From positions 806,001-870,000 of the forward strand of contig NZ_PJON01000001.1 in the NCBI RefSeq assembly GCF_002900975.1: a DNA stretch of 64,000 nucleotides, given 5' to 3'. A program made the position numbers and the translations under genes. Source of the stretch: Tabrizicola aquatica. GTDB taxonomy: Bacteria; Pseudomonadota; Alphaproteobacteria; Rhodobacterales; Rhodobacteraceae. Of the stretch, positions 53,825 to 63,891 are shown piece after piece. The notes beneath the pieces were generated by a model. It worked only from the letters and a program-made list of their open reading frames with translations, was not told where the DNA came from and did no database searches. Every line of letters begins with the position of its first letter. Position 1 is the stretch's first letter.

Positions 53825-54688
53825 ATGAACTGGCTTGATATCCTTGTCCAGGGCGTGCTCCTTGGCGGCCTTTACGCGCTTTTCGCCGCAGGCCTCAGCC
53901 TCGTTTTCGGGATCATGCGCCTCGTCAATCTCGCGCATGGCGACCTGATCATCTTCGCCGCCTTCGCAATCCTGCTGGCGGTCTCCACGCTGGGCCTCAA
54001 CCCCTTCCTCGCCGCCCTCCTGGCCGCGCCCCTGATGTTCGCGCTTGGCTGGGCCTTGCAGCGCTTTGTCCTGAACCGGGTCCTCGGCAAGGACATCCTG
54101 CCCCCCCTCCTCGTCACCTTCGGCCTCTCCGTCGCGCTGCAGAACGGGCTCTTGGAGGCGTTCAGCGCCGACACCCGCCGCATCCCCGCCGGCCCCCTGG
54201 AAAGCGCCTCGCTCGACCTTGGGATCGTGACCGTGGGGTGGATGCCGCTTCTCACCTTCCTCTCCGCAGTCCTGGTGATCCTGGCGCTCAACCGCATCTT
54301 CTACGCCACTGCGCTTGGCCGCGCCTTCCGCGCCACCAGCGACGATCCGGTCACCGCCAGCCTGATGGGCATCGACCCCAAGGGCATCTTCGCCATCGCC
54401 ACCGGCCTTGCCATGGTCGTCGTCACCGTCGCCGCGCTTTATCTGGGCATGCGCGCGAACTTCGACCCCTCGATCGGCCCCGCCCGCCTGATCTACGCGT
54501 TCGAGGCGGTGATCATCGGCGGCCTCGGCTCCCTTTGGGGCACGCTCGCGGGCGGCATCATCATCGGCGTGGCGCAAAGCCTCGGCGCCGCGATCAACCC
54601 GGAATGGCAGATCCTGGCCGGGCATATCGCCTTCCTGGTCGTCCTTCTCATCCGCCCGCGCGGCCTTTTCCCCAGGGCGGTGGACTGA
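53825..54688 (+). CDS. ABC transporter permease, LivH-like
   Basis: A 287-residue inner-membrane permease with about eight helices. MNWLDILVQGVLLGGLYALF and GLSLVFGIMRLVNLAHGDLI are the diagnostic LivH beginning, and the EAA-like loop is in GSLWGTLAGGIIIGVAQSLG. ATG 53825 is chosen because it gives this N-terminus. Confidence 0.92.
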   Translation: MNWLDILVQGVLLGGLYALFAAGLSLVFGIMRLVNLAHGDLIIFAAFAILLAVSTLGLNPFLAALLAAPLMFALGWALQRFVLNRVLGKDILPPLLVTFGLSVALQNGLLEAFSADTRRIPAGPLESASLDLGIVTVGWMPLLTFLSAVLVILALNRIFYATALGRAFRATSDDPVTASLMGIDPKGIFAIATGLAMVVVTVAALYLGMRANFDPSIGPARLIYAFEAVIIGGLGSLWGTLAGGIIIGVAQSLGAAINPEWQILAGHIAFLVVLLIRPRGLFPRAVD

Positions 54689-54689
54689 C

Positions 54690-55745
54690 ATGCAACCGAC
54701 CGTCACCACCCGCACCCGCGCCGGCACGATCACCGCCGTCCTTGCGCTCATCCTCATAGCCGTCGGCCTCGCGCTTCCGGCCTTCGCCTCGCGCAGCCTG
54801 ATCCAGGACCTGTTCTTCATCCTGACCATGCTGACGCTGGCCCAGCTTTGGAACCTTCTGGCCGGCTACGGCGGCTTGGTCAGCGTCGGCCAGCAGGCTT
54901 TCGTGGGCATCGGCGCCTATGCGATGTTCGCGGGCGTGATCCTTTGGGGCATCGACCCGGTCCTTGCCATCCCGCTTGGCGGCCTTGCCGCCCTCCTCCT
55001 GGCCATCCCCACCGCCTTCTTCGCCTTTCGCCTGGCCGGCGCCTATTTCGCCATAGGCACCTGGGTCATCGCCGAGGTGACGCGCCTGCTGATCGCCCAA
55101 TGGAAAGCCCTTGGCGGCGGCACTGGCACCAGCCTCCCGCGCGAGGCCACCTCCGACATCATCGGGGTCGAGGCCATCCGCACCCTCTTCGACGTGCGCG
55201 AGGCAGCGGCGCGCGACATCCTCGCCTACTGGCTGGCCCTCGCCCTTGCCGTCCTGACCATCGCGGCGATCTATGCGCTGTTGCGCAACCGCCTGGGCCT
55301 TGCCCTTGCCGCCGTGCGCGACAATGCCGAGGCGGCGAATTCCGTCGGCGTCGATGCCCGCCGCATCCGCTGGGCGGTGTTCCTGATCGCCGCCGCGATG
55401 ACCGGCCTCGTCGGCGCGCTGATCTATGTCCAGACCGCCCGGATCTCGCCCGACGCGGCCTTCAGCGTCACCGACTGGACGGCCTATGTCATCTTCATCG
55501 TCGTGATCGGCGGCATCGGGCGGATCGAAGGCCCGATCCTTGGCGTCCTTGTGTTCTACGCGCTTCAGACGCTGCTGGCCGATTACGGCGCCTGGTATCT
55601 CTTGACCCTCGGCCTCATCGCCATCGCGGTGATGCTGTTCGCGCCCCGCGGCCTTTGGGGCCTCATCTCCGACCGGACGGGCCTGCAGCTTTTCCCGGTC
55701 CAACGCCGGCTGACCGGCATCACCATGAAGGGAGGAAAGACATGA
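54690..55745 (+). CDS. ABC transporter permease, LivM-like
   Basis: A 351-residue permease of the LivM family with about nine helices. Hallmarks are LWNLLAGYGGLVSVGQQAFV, AVRDNAEAANSVGVDARRIR and VIGGIGRIEGPILGVLVFYA. Starts one base after the LivH stop, and its stop overlaps the next gene (ATGA). Confidence 0.92.
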   Translation: MQPTVTTRTRAGTITAVLALILIAVGLALPAFASRSLIQDLFFILTMLTLAQLWNLLAGYGGLVSVGQQAFVGIGAYAMFAGVILWGIDPVLAIPLGGLAALLLAIPTAFFAFRLAGAYFAIGTWVIAEVTRLLIAQWKALGGGTGTSLPREATSDIIGVEAIRTLFDVREAAARDILAYWLALALAVLTIAAIYALLRNRLGLALAAVRDNAEAANSVGVDARRIRWAVFLIAAAMTGLVGALIYVQTARISPDAAFSVTDWTAYVIFIVVIGGIGRIEGPILGVLVFYALQTLLADYGAWYLLTLGLIAIAVMLFAPRGLWGLISDRTGLQLFPVQRRLTGITMKGGKT

Positions 55746-56272
55746 CCGACACCACCGACCTGACCCGCCGCGGCGCCCTGGTAGGGACCGCCGCCGCCCT
55801 TGCCGCAGCCCCCGTGCTGGCGCAAGACGATGGTGAGGCCGCGCGCAAGGCCGTGGCCGAAAGCTACCTGAAATCGCTCGACGCAGGCGGCGTCTCGCCC
55901 ACCACCGGCCTTGGCCTTTTTGACCACTTCACCGACGACGCCGAGGTCTTTTTCCCGAAATGGGGCGTCGCCCGCGGGAAAGAGGAGGTCATCCAGATGT
56001 TCACCGACGTCGGCGGCATGCTGAAGGCGATCAAGCACGATTACGACGGCTTCACCTGGCACATGACCGGCTCCGACAGCTTCGCGGTCGAGGGCACCAG
56101 CCAGGGCGAACACCGCGACGGCCCCTGGGTCGCCGACCAGCCGAAATGGGGTGCCGGGCGCTTCTGCGACTGCTTCACCCTGCGCGACGGCAAGATCGCC
56201 CGGCTTTATATCTACCTAGACCCTGATTACGCCGGCAAGGACACCGCCCGCTACGGCTGGATCGCCGCCTGA
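55742..56272 (+). CDS. Exported NTF2/SnoaL-like protein
   Basis: A 176-residue protein. The N-terminus MTDTTDLTRRGALVGTAAAL carries a twin-arginine-like signal ending APVLAQDD, so the protein is probably periplasmic. The mature part has the SnoaL/NTF2 cone fold pattern: AVAESYLKSLDAGGVSPTTG, HFTDDAEVFFPKWGVARGKE, and a C-terminal FCDCFTLRDGKIARLYIYLD. SnoaL-like proteins are small isomerases or hydrolases or binding partners. It is coupled to the LivM gene and followed by the flavin hydroxylase. Its role in substrate uptake or in protecting the imported phenol is inference. Confidence 0.75.
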   Translation: MTDTTDLTRRGALVGTAAALAAAPVLAQDDGEAARKAVAESYLKSLDAGGVSPTTGLGLFDHFTDDAEVFFPKWGVARGKEEVIQMFTDVGGMLKAIKHDYDGFTWHMTGSDSFAVEGTSQGEHRDGPWVADQPKWGAGRFCDCFTLRDGKIARLYIYLDPDYAGKDTARYGWIAA

Positions 56273-56283
56273 CGCCCCCCCTT

Positions 56284-56309
56284 CGGCCGCCGGGCCTGAC
56301 CGGCGGCCG
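56284..56309 (+). terminator. Hairpin before the flavin hydroxylase gene
   Basis: CGGCCGCCGG-GCCTGA-CCGGCGGCCG is a 10-bp perfect stem with a 6-base loop in the 57-base gap before the next ATG. There is no T-run, so it is likely a stabiliser or weak attenuator. Confidence 0.55.
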
Positions 56310-56329
56310 CCCTGACCCATGAGGACCCC

Positions 56330-58084
56330 ATGACCGCCGACATCACCACCGACGTTCTTGTCATCGGCACCGGCCCCGCCGGCTCTGCCACCGCCGCCCT
56401 TCTCGCCTCGTACGGGGTCGATGTCCTGGTCATCAACCGCTACCGCTGGCTGGCCAACACCCCCCGCGCGCACATTACCAACCAGCGCACGATGGAGGTG
56501 CTGCGCGACCTTGGCCCCGAGGTCGAGGCCGAGGCGATGCTGCACGCCACGCACCAGGACCTCATGGGCAACAATGTCTTTTGCGAAAGCCTCGCGGGTG
56601 AGGAGTTGGGCCGGATGCAGTCCTGGGGCACCGCGCCCGAGTCGAAAGCCCGCCACCTGCGCGCCTCCCCGTGCGAGATGAACGACCTGCCCCAGACCTT
56701 CATGGAGCCGATCCTCTTCACCACCGCCTGCCGCCGCGGCGCCCAAAGCCGGATGTCGACCGAATATGTCAGCCACGTCCAGGACGCGGACGGCGTCACC
56801 ACCACCTGCCGCGACCGGCTGACCGGACGCGACCTGACGGTGCGCTCGAAATACCTTGTCGGCGCGGACGGCGGCAACTCGCTGGTCGCCGAACACCTGG
56901 GCCTGCCGTTCGAAGGCAAGATGGGCGTCGGCGGGTCGATGAACATCCTCTTCCGGGCCGACCTGTCCAAATATGTCGCCCACCGCCCCTCGGTCCTTTA
57001 CTGGGTCATGCAGCCCGGCGCGGATGTCGGCGGGATCGGCATGGGCCTGGTGCGCATGGTGCGCCCCTGGAACGAATGGCTGATCGTCTGGGGCTATGAC
57101 ATCACCCAGCCCGCCCCGGTTGTCGATGCCGCGCTTGCCACCCAGGTCGCCCGCCAACTGGTCGGCGACCCGGAGTTGGAGATCGAGCTTCTGGGCGCCA
57201 ACACCTGGACCGTGAACAACTGCTTTGCCACCCACATGCAGTCGGGCCGCGCCTTCATCATGGGGGACGCCGCGCACCGGCACCCGCCGTCGAACGGGCT
57301 TGGCTCGAACACCTCGATCCAGGACGGGTTCAACCTCGCCTGGAAACTCGCCGCCGTGATCAAGGGCCAGGCCACCCCGAAACTTCTGGACAGCTACAGC
57401 GCCGAACGCGCGCCGATCGCCCGCCAGATCGTCACCCGCGCCAACCAGTCGATCGGCGAATTCGGCCCGATCTTCGAGGCGCTGGGGATGGACGGCGGTG
57501 TCGACCACGACAAGATCCAGCGCAACATGGCCGCCCGCTGCGACGCCACCCCGGCCGCCGAGGCGCAGCGTGAGGCGCTGCGCAAGGCCATCGCCTTCAA
57601 GAAATACGAATTCGACGCCCACGGGGTCGAGATGAACCAGCGTTACAGCTCCTCGGCCGTGGTGTCCGACGGCACCAAAGCCCCTGTGAACGACGACATG
57701 GAGCTTTACTATCAGCCCACCACCCACCCCGGCGCGCGGCTGCCGCATGTCTGGCTGTACGACCGCCAGGGCGGCAAGCATTCGACGCTGGACCTTACCG
57801 GCAAGGGCCGCTTCACCCTTCTGACCGGGATCGGCGGCGAAGGCTGGACCAAGGCCGCCGAAGCCGCGTCCAAGGCCCTCAACCTGCCCCTCCAGGTCGT
57901 CAAGATCGGCCCGCGTTGCGAGGTCGAGGATCACCTGGGCGACTGGGCCCGCGCGCGGGACATCAGCGATGCCGGCTGCATCCTGGTCCGCCCGGACCAC
58001 CACGTCGCCTGGCGCAGCGCCGGCATGACTGCCGACCCAGAGGCCGACCTGACCCGCGTCCTGCGCAGCGTGCTGGGGCACTGA
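56330..58084 (+). CDS. FAD-dependent aromatic hydroxylase (TfdB/PheA-like)
   Basis: A 584-residue class A flavin monooxygenase that hydroxylates a phenol ortho to its OH with NAD(P)H and oxygen. FAD-binding motif VLVIGTGPAGSATAALLAS (about residues 9-27), the DG motif YLVGADGGNSLVAE and the GD motif FIMGDAAHRHPP are all present, plus the C-terminal thioredoxin-like domain of this group. In a block ending in hydroxyquinol dioxygenase, the likely job is conversion of resorcinol, hydroquinone or a related phenol to hydroxyquinol. Substrate is inferred. Confidence 0.9.
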   Translation: MTADITTDVLVIGTGPAGSATAALLASYGVDVLVINRYRWLANTPRAHITNQRTMEVLRDLGPEVEAEAMLHATHQDLMGNNVFCESLAGEELGRMQSWGTAPESKARHLRASPCEMNDLPQTFMEPILFTTACRRGAQSRMSTEYVSHVQDADGVTTTCRDRLTGRDLTVRSKYLVGADGGNSLVAEHLGLPFEGKMGVGGSMNILFRADLSKYVAHRPSVLYWVMQPGADVGGIGMGLVRMVRPWNEWLIVWGYDITQPAPVVDAALATQVARQLVGDPELEIELLGANTWTVNNCFATHMQSGRAFIMGDAAHRHPPSNGLGSNTSIQDGFNLAWKLAAVIKGQATPKLLDSYSAERAPIARQIVTRANQSIGEFGPIFEALGMDGGVDHDKIQRNMAARCDATPAAEAQREALRKAIAFKKYEFDAHGVEMNQRYSSSAVVSDGTKAPVNDDMELYYQPTTHPGARLPHVWLYDRQGGKHSTLDLTGKGRFTLLTGIGGEGWTKAAEAASKALNLPLQVVKIGPRCEVEDHLGDWARARDISDAGCILVRPDHHVAWRSAGMTADPEADLTRVLRSVLGH

Positions 58085-58085
58085 C

Positions 58086-58946
58086 ATGACCGAACAGGGG
58101 TTCTTCACCGAAGCCGATAGCGCCGAGGTCGTCATCAGCCGCAACGCCGCCGCCAAGGACGCGCGGTTGGCCGAGGTCATGGCCGTCCTGATCCGCCACC
58201 TGCACGCCGCCGTCAAAGAGATAGAACCGACCGAGGAGGAATGGCTGAAGGCCATCCTCTTCCTCAGCGAAACCGGCCACATGTGCAGCGACTGGCGGCA
58301 GGAATTCATCCTTCTGTCCGACATCCTTGGCGTCTCGATGCTGGTGGACGCCATCAACAACCGCAAACCGAAGGGGGCGAGCGAATCCACCGTCCTTGGC
58401 CCCTTCCACGTCGCCGACGCGCCGGAACTGCCGATGGGGGCGAACATCTGCCTGGATCAGAAGGGCCAGCCGATGCGCGTGCATGGCCGGATCCTGGACA
58501 CCGAAGGCAACCCGATCCCCGGCGCCAAGATCGACGTCTGGCAGGCGAATGATGAAGGCTTTTACGACGTGCAGCAAAAGGGCATCCAGCCCGACTTCAA
58601 CCTGCGTGGCGTGTTCCGCACCGGGGCGGACGGCAGCTATCACTTTCGCGGCGTGAAGCCCAAGTTCTACCCGATCCCCGACGACGGCCCGGTCGGCAAG
58701 CTTCTCCGCCAGCTTGGCCGCCACCCCTATCGCCCCGCGCATCTGCACTACATCATCGAGGCGCCGGGCTTCGACCGGCTGGTGACGCATATCTTCGACC
58801 CCGACGATCCCTACATCCGCTCGGACGCGGTCTTTGGCGTCAAGGAAAGCCTGATGGCCCGATTCACACCGATGACCGACCCCGCCTCGGGCTTTGAGGG
58901 CGAGTTCCTGGACCTGCAGTTCGACTTCGTCCTGTCTCGCAGCTGA
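58086..58946 (+). CDS. Hydroxyquinol 1,2-dioxygenase, copy 2
   Basis: A 286-residue intradiol dioxygenase. Ligands are Tyr160 (DEGFYDVQQKG), Tyr195 (KPKFYPIPDDG), His219 and His221 (RPAHLHYII), close to the Tyr164/Tyr197/His221/His223 set of the characterised Nocardioides enzyme. The N-terminal dimerisation domain is present. It starts two bases after the hydroxylase stop, so the pair works in sequence. Product would be maleylacetate, the substrate of the reductase at 49834. Compared with copy 1 it is shorter and has the canonical motifs. Confidence 0.92.
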   Translation: MTEQGFFTEADSAEVVISRNAAAKDARLAEVMAVLIRHLHAAVKEIEPTEEEWLKAILFLSETGHMCSDWRQEFILLSDILGVSMLVDAINNRKPKGASESTVLGPFHVADAPELPMGANICLDQKGQPMRVHGRILDTEGNPIPGAKIDVWQANDEGFYDVQQKGIQPDFNLRGVFRTGADGSYHFRGVKPKFYPIPDDGPVGKLLRQLGRHPYRPAHLHYIIEAPGFDRLVTHIFDPDDPYIRSDAVFGVKESLMARFTPMTDPASGFEGEFLDLQFDFVLSRS

Positions 58947-59003
58947 GTTTTCCTTGGCACCCTGCCGCCAAGCGCCTAAGCTTCCCCCGGCAAGGGAGGA
59001 GTC

Positions 59004-59966
59004 TTGGCACAAACCGGCGATCATGTGGCGCGCGTCATCGGCACCGTCACCTCGGGCTCCGAGGCGGCGCGGTCGCGCCTGGCGGCCTCGTGGCAACGCT
59101 CCTGGCTGAAGCACGGCCTTGACCCCGCCGCCACCGCCGCCGCCCGCGCCCCCGACACCGACCGGCTGCGCGACCAGCGTCAGGCGCTGGAGCAGGTCTT
59201 GGCCGTCGCCGCACCCAAACTGGACGACCTTTACGCGATGATCGGCCATTGCGGCTGCGGCATCCTCCTGACCGACGCCAGCGGCCTGGTCCTGGACGCC
59301 CGCGCCGGTTCCGCCGATACTGAGGTGTTCCGCGCCTGGGGCCTGGCCCCCGGTGTCGACTGGTCCGAGGCCGCGCAAGGCACCAACGGCATCGGCACCT
59401 GCCTGGCCGAACGCCGCGCCCTGACCATCCACCGCGACCAGCACTACCTTGCCGACAACATCGGGATGAGCTGCATCGACGCCCCTGTTTTCGGCCCCGA
59501 TGGCGGCCTCATTGCCGCCCTCGACGTCAGTTCCGCCCGCGCCGACCAGACCGAAGGCTTCAACCGCCTGATCGAGGCGATGGTCGCCCGCGTGGCCCAG
59601 GCGATCGAGGCAGACCTCTTCCGCCAGACCTTCCCCAAGGCCCGCATCATCCTGGCCGAAGGCGCCGACCCCGCCAGCGCCGCCCTTCTGGCGGTGGACC
59701 AGGACGATGTGGTGATCGGCGCGACGCGCGAAGCCCGCCGCCGGCACGGGCTGGAACCGGCCGGCACGATCCGCCCCCGCCCGGTCGTCGACCTCCTCGG
59801 CCGCGACGGCGGCCCCGCCGGCCTGGAAGGCGCCGAACGCGCCGCCGTGATTCGCGCCCTGACCCGCGCCGGCGGCAACGTGTCCGAGGCCGCCCGCGCC
59901 CTTGGCCTTGGCCGCGCCACCCTCTACCGCCGCATGAAGCGCCTCGGCATCGAAGACCGCACCTGA
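59004..59966 (+). CDS. AcoR-like regulator: GAF domain plus Fis-type HTH, no AAA+ domain
   Basis: A 320-residue regulator starting at TTG 59004 (GGGAGGA immediately upstream). Residues about 70-200 form a GAF domain (GCGILLTDASGLVLDARAGS; AAQGTNGIGTCLAERRALTI). The C-terminus is a Fis-type HTH_8 (TRAGGNVSEAARALGLGRAT). Typical AcoR proteins carry a sigma-54 AAA+ module between these parts; it is absent here, so this probably controls transcription by a different route. It precedes a palindrome and an aldehyde dehydrogenase gene. Confidence 0.85.
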   Translation: MAQTGDHVARVIGTVTSGSEAARSRLAASWQRSWLKHGLDPAATAAARAPDTDRLRDQRQALEQVLAVAAPKLDDLYAMIGHCGCGILLTDASGLVLDARAGSADTEVFRAWGLAPGVDWSEAAQGTNGIGTCLAERRALTIHRDQHYLADNIGMSCIDAPVFGPDGGLIAALDVSSARADQTEGFNRLIEAMVARVAQAIEADLFRQTFPKARIILAEGADPASAALLAVDQDDVVIGATREARRRHGLEPAGTIRPRPVVDLLGRDGGPAGLEGAERAAVIRALTRAGGNVSEAARALGLGRATLYRRMKRLGIEDRT

Positions 59967-59968
59967 CC

Positions 59969-59986
59969 TGTCTCACTGGTGAGACA
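59969..59986. promoter_or_regulatory. Perfect palindrome TGTCTCAC-TG-GTGAGACA
   Basis: An 18-bp inverted repeat with 8-base arms, three bases after the regulator stop and 107 bases before the aldehyde dehydrogenase ATG. Position and symmetry fit a dimer-binding operator for the GAF/Fis regulator just encoded, acting on the downstream gene. Confidence 0.65.
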
Positions 59987-60092
59987 CCCCTGCCCCGCGC
60001 CCTCCCACCCCCCGGCTGACGCAGGCCCCGCGATCCCCCATGGTCCCCTCACCGCCGCACCGGGAGAGTGCGGCCTTTGGAGGAGACCCGAC

Positions 60093-61613
<1,521 letters not shown>

Positions 61614-61782
61614 CACAATCAGACGTGACCAATTGCGGCGCGGGTGGCCTTCGCCCGCGCCGCTTTTCCAACTTGGAACAGAACTTTGTCAGAAAAAGGC
61701 CTTCAGCACATCGTGTAGATCAGCCAAAAGAAGAACAGTCGGTTTCAGAGTTTAAGTTCACGCAAAGGGTCGGGCAACAGGC

Positions 61783-62397
61783 ATGGCCACCAACAGTACA
61801 ACTCCCTATTCGGCGCGCCTTCGCGCCTGGTTGACCGCCCGCCGCTGGCGCATGGCCAAACGGCTTGGGTTGGTCTGCGGTGCCTTCATCAGCGTCTTTT
61901 CCTTTATCTCGGTCGACCTTGCACGCAAGGACGCGGTCTTTTCGGCGGACTTCACACAGTTCCACTCGGCATATCCCGGGGCAATCGTTTTCACGCTCAA
62001 TAATCAGTCGGCCCAGATCATGGATGACGCGGAAATCTATTTCTCACTTTATGACCGCGATGGTGCGCGGATTGCGATCAGGCTGGAAAAAGGTGGCTGG
62101 TCAGACGCACAGGACGACTACTTCACCCCGCTTGGCATGACCATCGGCCCCTACACGGCCAAGGATGGAGCGATCCTGACCGAGCGTGTTGCTCTTCCCG
62201 CCGACGAGATCGACCGCGTCTACGTCTGTGCGACAATGCGGGGATCCTTCTGGATTGATCAGGTTCGTACAGAATATGTCCTGGAGCGGAATTTGGCGGG
62301 CGGTCCCGGCAATTATGCTCAATCAGAGCACAAGAAATCCGTTCACTACCTGGGTGCGCCAAACTGTGTTGCACCAGAGTCCCTTGCGCGCGGTTGA
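61783..62397 (+). CDS. Orphan single-pass membrane protein, less GC-rich than its neighbours
   Basis: A 204-residue protein with a short basic cytoplasmic tail, one transmembrane helix at about residues 27-45 (GLVCGAFISVFSFISVDLAR) and a beta-rich external part (IVFTLNNQSAQIMDDAEIYF; VYVCATMRGSFWIDQVRTEY). Two Cys in the external part (VYVCATM and APNCVAPE) may pair. I recognise no family. It and the 169 bases before it are visibly poorer in GC than the adjoining genes, a hint of separate origin. It splits two aldehyde dehydrogenase genes. Confidence 0.6.
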   Translation: MATNSTTPYSARLRAWLTARRWRMAKRLGLVCGAFISVFSFISVDLARKDAVFSADFTQFHSAYPGAIVFTLNNQSAQIMDDAEIYFSLYDRDGARIAIRLEKGGWSDAQDDYFTPLGMTIGPYTAKDGAILTERVALPADEIDRVYVCATMRGSFWIDQVRTEYVLERNLAGGPGNYAQSEHKKSVHYLGAPNCVAPESLARG

Positions 62398-62496
62398 CAC
62401 GAACCGCGCGCTCGCCGCCGCGATGCCCTGCTTGCACCCGCTCAACTGACGCTGCGTCCCTCTATCGCGCCGTTGGTTCCCGGCTAATCTGTCGTC

Positions 62497-63891
62497 ATGA
62501 CACCGACCGCCATTCAAGCCACCTTCGACACCATGCGCGCCGGCACTACCGCCCGCCGCGTCAGCTTTGGCCTGACCGAACGCCGCGCTGCGCTGGACCG
62601 GCTGGCCGCCGCCGTCCGCGCGAATGAGGCTACCCTGGTCCAGGCCCTGAGCGATGACCTTGGCCGGCCGATGGCCGAGACGATCCTGATCGACTACCTT
62701 CCCGTCCTGCAGGAAATCCGCCACGCCCGCCGCCATTTACGGTCCTGGATGCGGCCGCGCCGGGTGGCCCCGACGCTTGCCACCTTCGGCGCCTCGGCCC
62801 GGATCCTACCCCAGCCGCGCGGGGTCTGTCTGATCATTGCGCCGTGGAACGTGCCCTTCGCGCTCTGCCTCTCGCCCCTCGTCTCGGCCCTTGCCGCCGG
62901 GAACGCGGCGATCCTGAAACCGTCGGAGCTGACGCCGGCCACCAGCGCCCTCATCGCCCGGATGATCGCCGACACCTTCCCCCCCGACCTCGTCACCGTG
63001 GTCGAAGGCGACAAGGATGTGGCCCAGCACCTTCTCGCACTCCCCTTCGACCACATCTTCTTCACCGGCAGCCCTGCGGTCGGCAAGATCGTAATGGCCG
63101 CCGCCGCCCGGAACCTGACCTCGGTCACGCTGGAGCTTGGCGGCAAGTCCCCCACCATCATCGGCCCGGATGCCGAGCTGAAACAGGCCGCCGACTGGAT
63201 CACCTTCGGCAAATTCGTGAATGCCGGCCAGGTCTGCATCTCGCCCGACCACCTGTTTGTCCATGACAGCGTCAAGGACCGTTTCGTCACGCTCCTGCGT
63301 GCGCGCATTGCCCGCGCCTATGGCAAGGGTCCCGCCAGCCCGCACCTTGCGCGCATCGTCAGCGACCGCCACGCCGCCCGGCTGACCGACCTCCTCGCCG
63401 ACGCCCGCCAGAAGGGCGCGCAGGTCACCCTTGACCAGGGGGCCGACGGTCGCGCCATCGGCCCCGCGCTGATCGAGGCGATCACTCCCGAAATGCGCCT
63501 GGACCAGGAAGAAATCTTCGGCCCCCTCCTGCCGATCCTGCCCTACAGCGACCTTGGTCAGGTCATCGACCGGATCAACGCCCGCGACAAGCCGCTCGCG
63601 CTTTACATCTTCGACCGCGACCAGACCCGGATCGACCGCATCCTGACCGAGACGACCTCGGGCGGGGTCGGCATCAACCTGACCGTGGTGCATTACACTC
63701 AGTCGAACCTGCCCTTCGGCGGGGTCAATACCTCGGGCCTCGGGTCCAGCCACGGCCACCACGGCTTTCGCGCCTTCAGCCACGAGCGCGCGGTCCTCCG
63801 CAACCGCTTCCTCGCGCTCCCGATCCTGTTCGCCCCCTACGGTGCGCGGACCCTGCGGCTGATCGGCTTGATCAAGCGGATCCTGGGATGA
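62497..63891 (+). CDS. Coniferyl-aldehyde-type aldehyde dehydrogenase (class 3)
   Basis: A 464-residue class 3 aldehyde dehydrogenase, the group including coniferyl aldehyde dehydrogenase. Motifs: [34 protein letters not shown] (Glu), [14 protein letters not shown] (catalytic Cys) and [20 protein letters not shown]. The C-terminus has a hydrophobic tail that may touch the membrane. Its stop overlaps the GMC gene, so alcohol and aldehyde oxidation are coupled. Confidence 0.9.
   Translation: MTPTAIQATFDTMRAGTTARRVSFGLTERRAALDRLAAAVRANEATLVQALSDDLGRPMAETILIDYLPVLQEIRHARRHLRSWMRPRRVAPTLATFGASARILPQPRGVCLIIAPWNVPFALCLSPLVSALAAGNAAILKPSELTPATSALIARMIADTFPPDLVTVVEGDKDVAQHLLALPFDHIFFTGSPAVGKIVMAAAARNLTSVTLELGGKSPTIIGPDAELKQAADWITFGKFVNAGQVCISPDHLFVHDSVKDRFVTLLRARIARAYGKGPASPHLARIVSDRHAARLTDLLADARQKGAQVTLDQGADGRAIGPALIEAITPEMRLDQEEIFGPLLPILPYSDLGQVIDRINARDKPLALYIFDRDQTRIDRILTETTSGGVGINLTVVHYTQSNLPFGGVNTSGLGSSHGHHGFRAFSHERAVLRNRFLALPILFAPYGARTLRLIGLIKRILG

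Noticed and set aside
56216-58447. A 743-residue minus-strand frame opposite the flavin hydroxylase
   Set aside because: The plus-strand protein has all FAD motifs; the antisense frame shows none.
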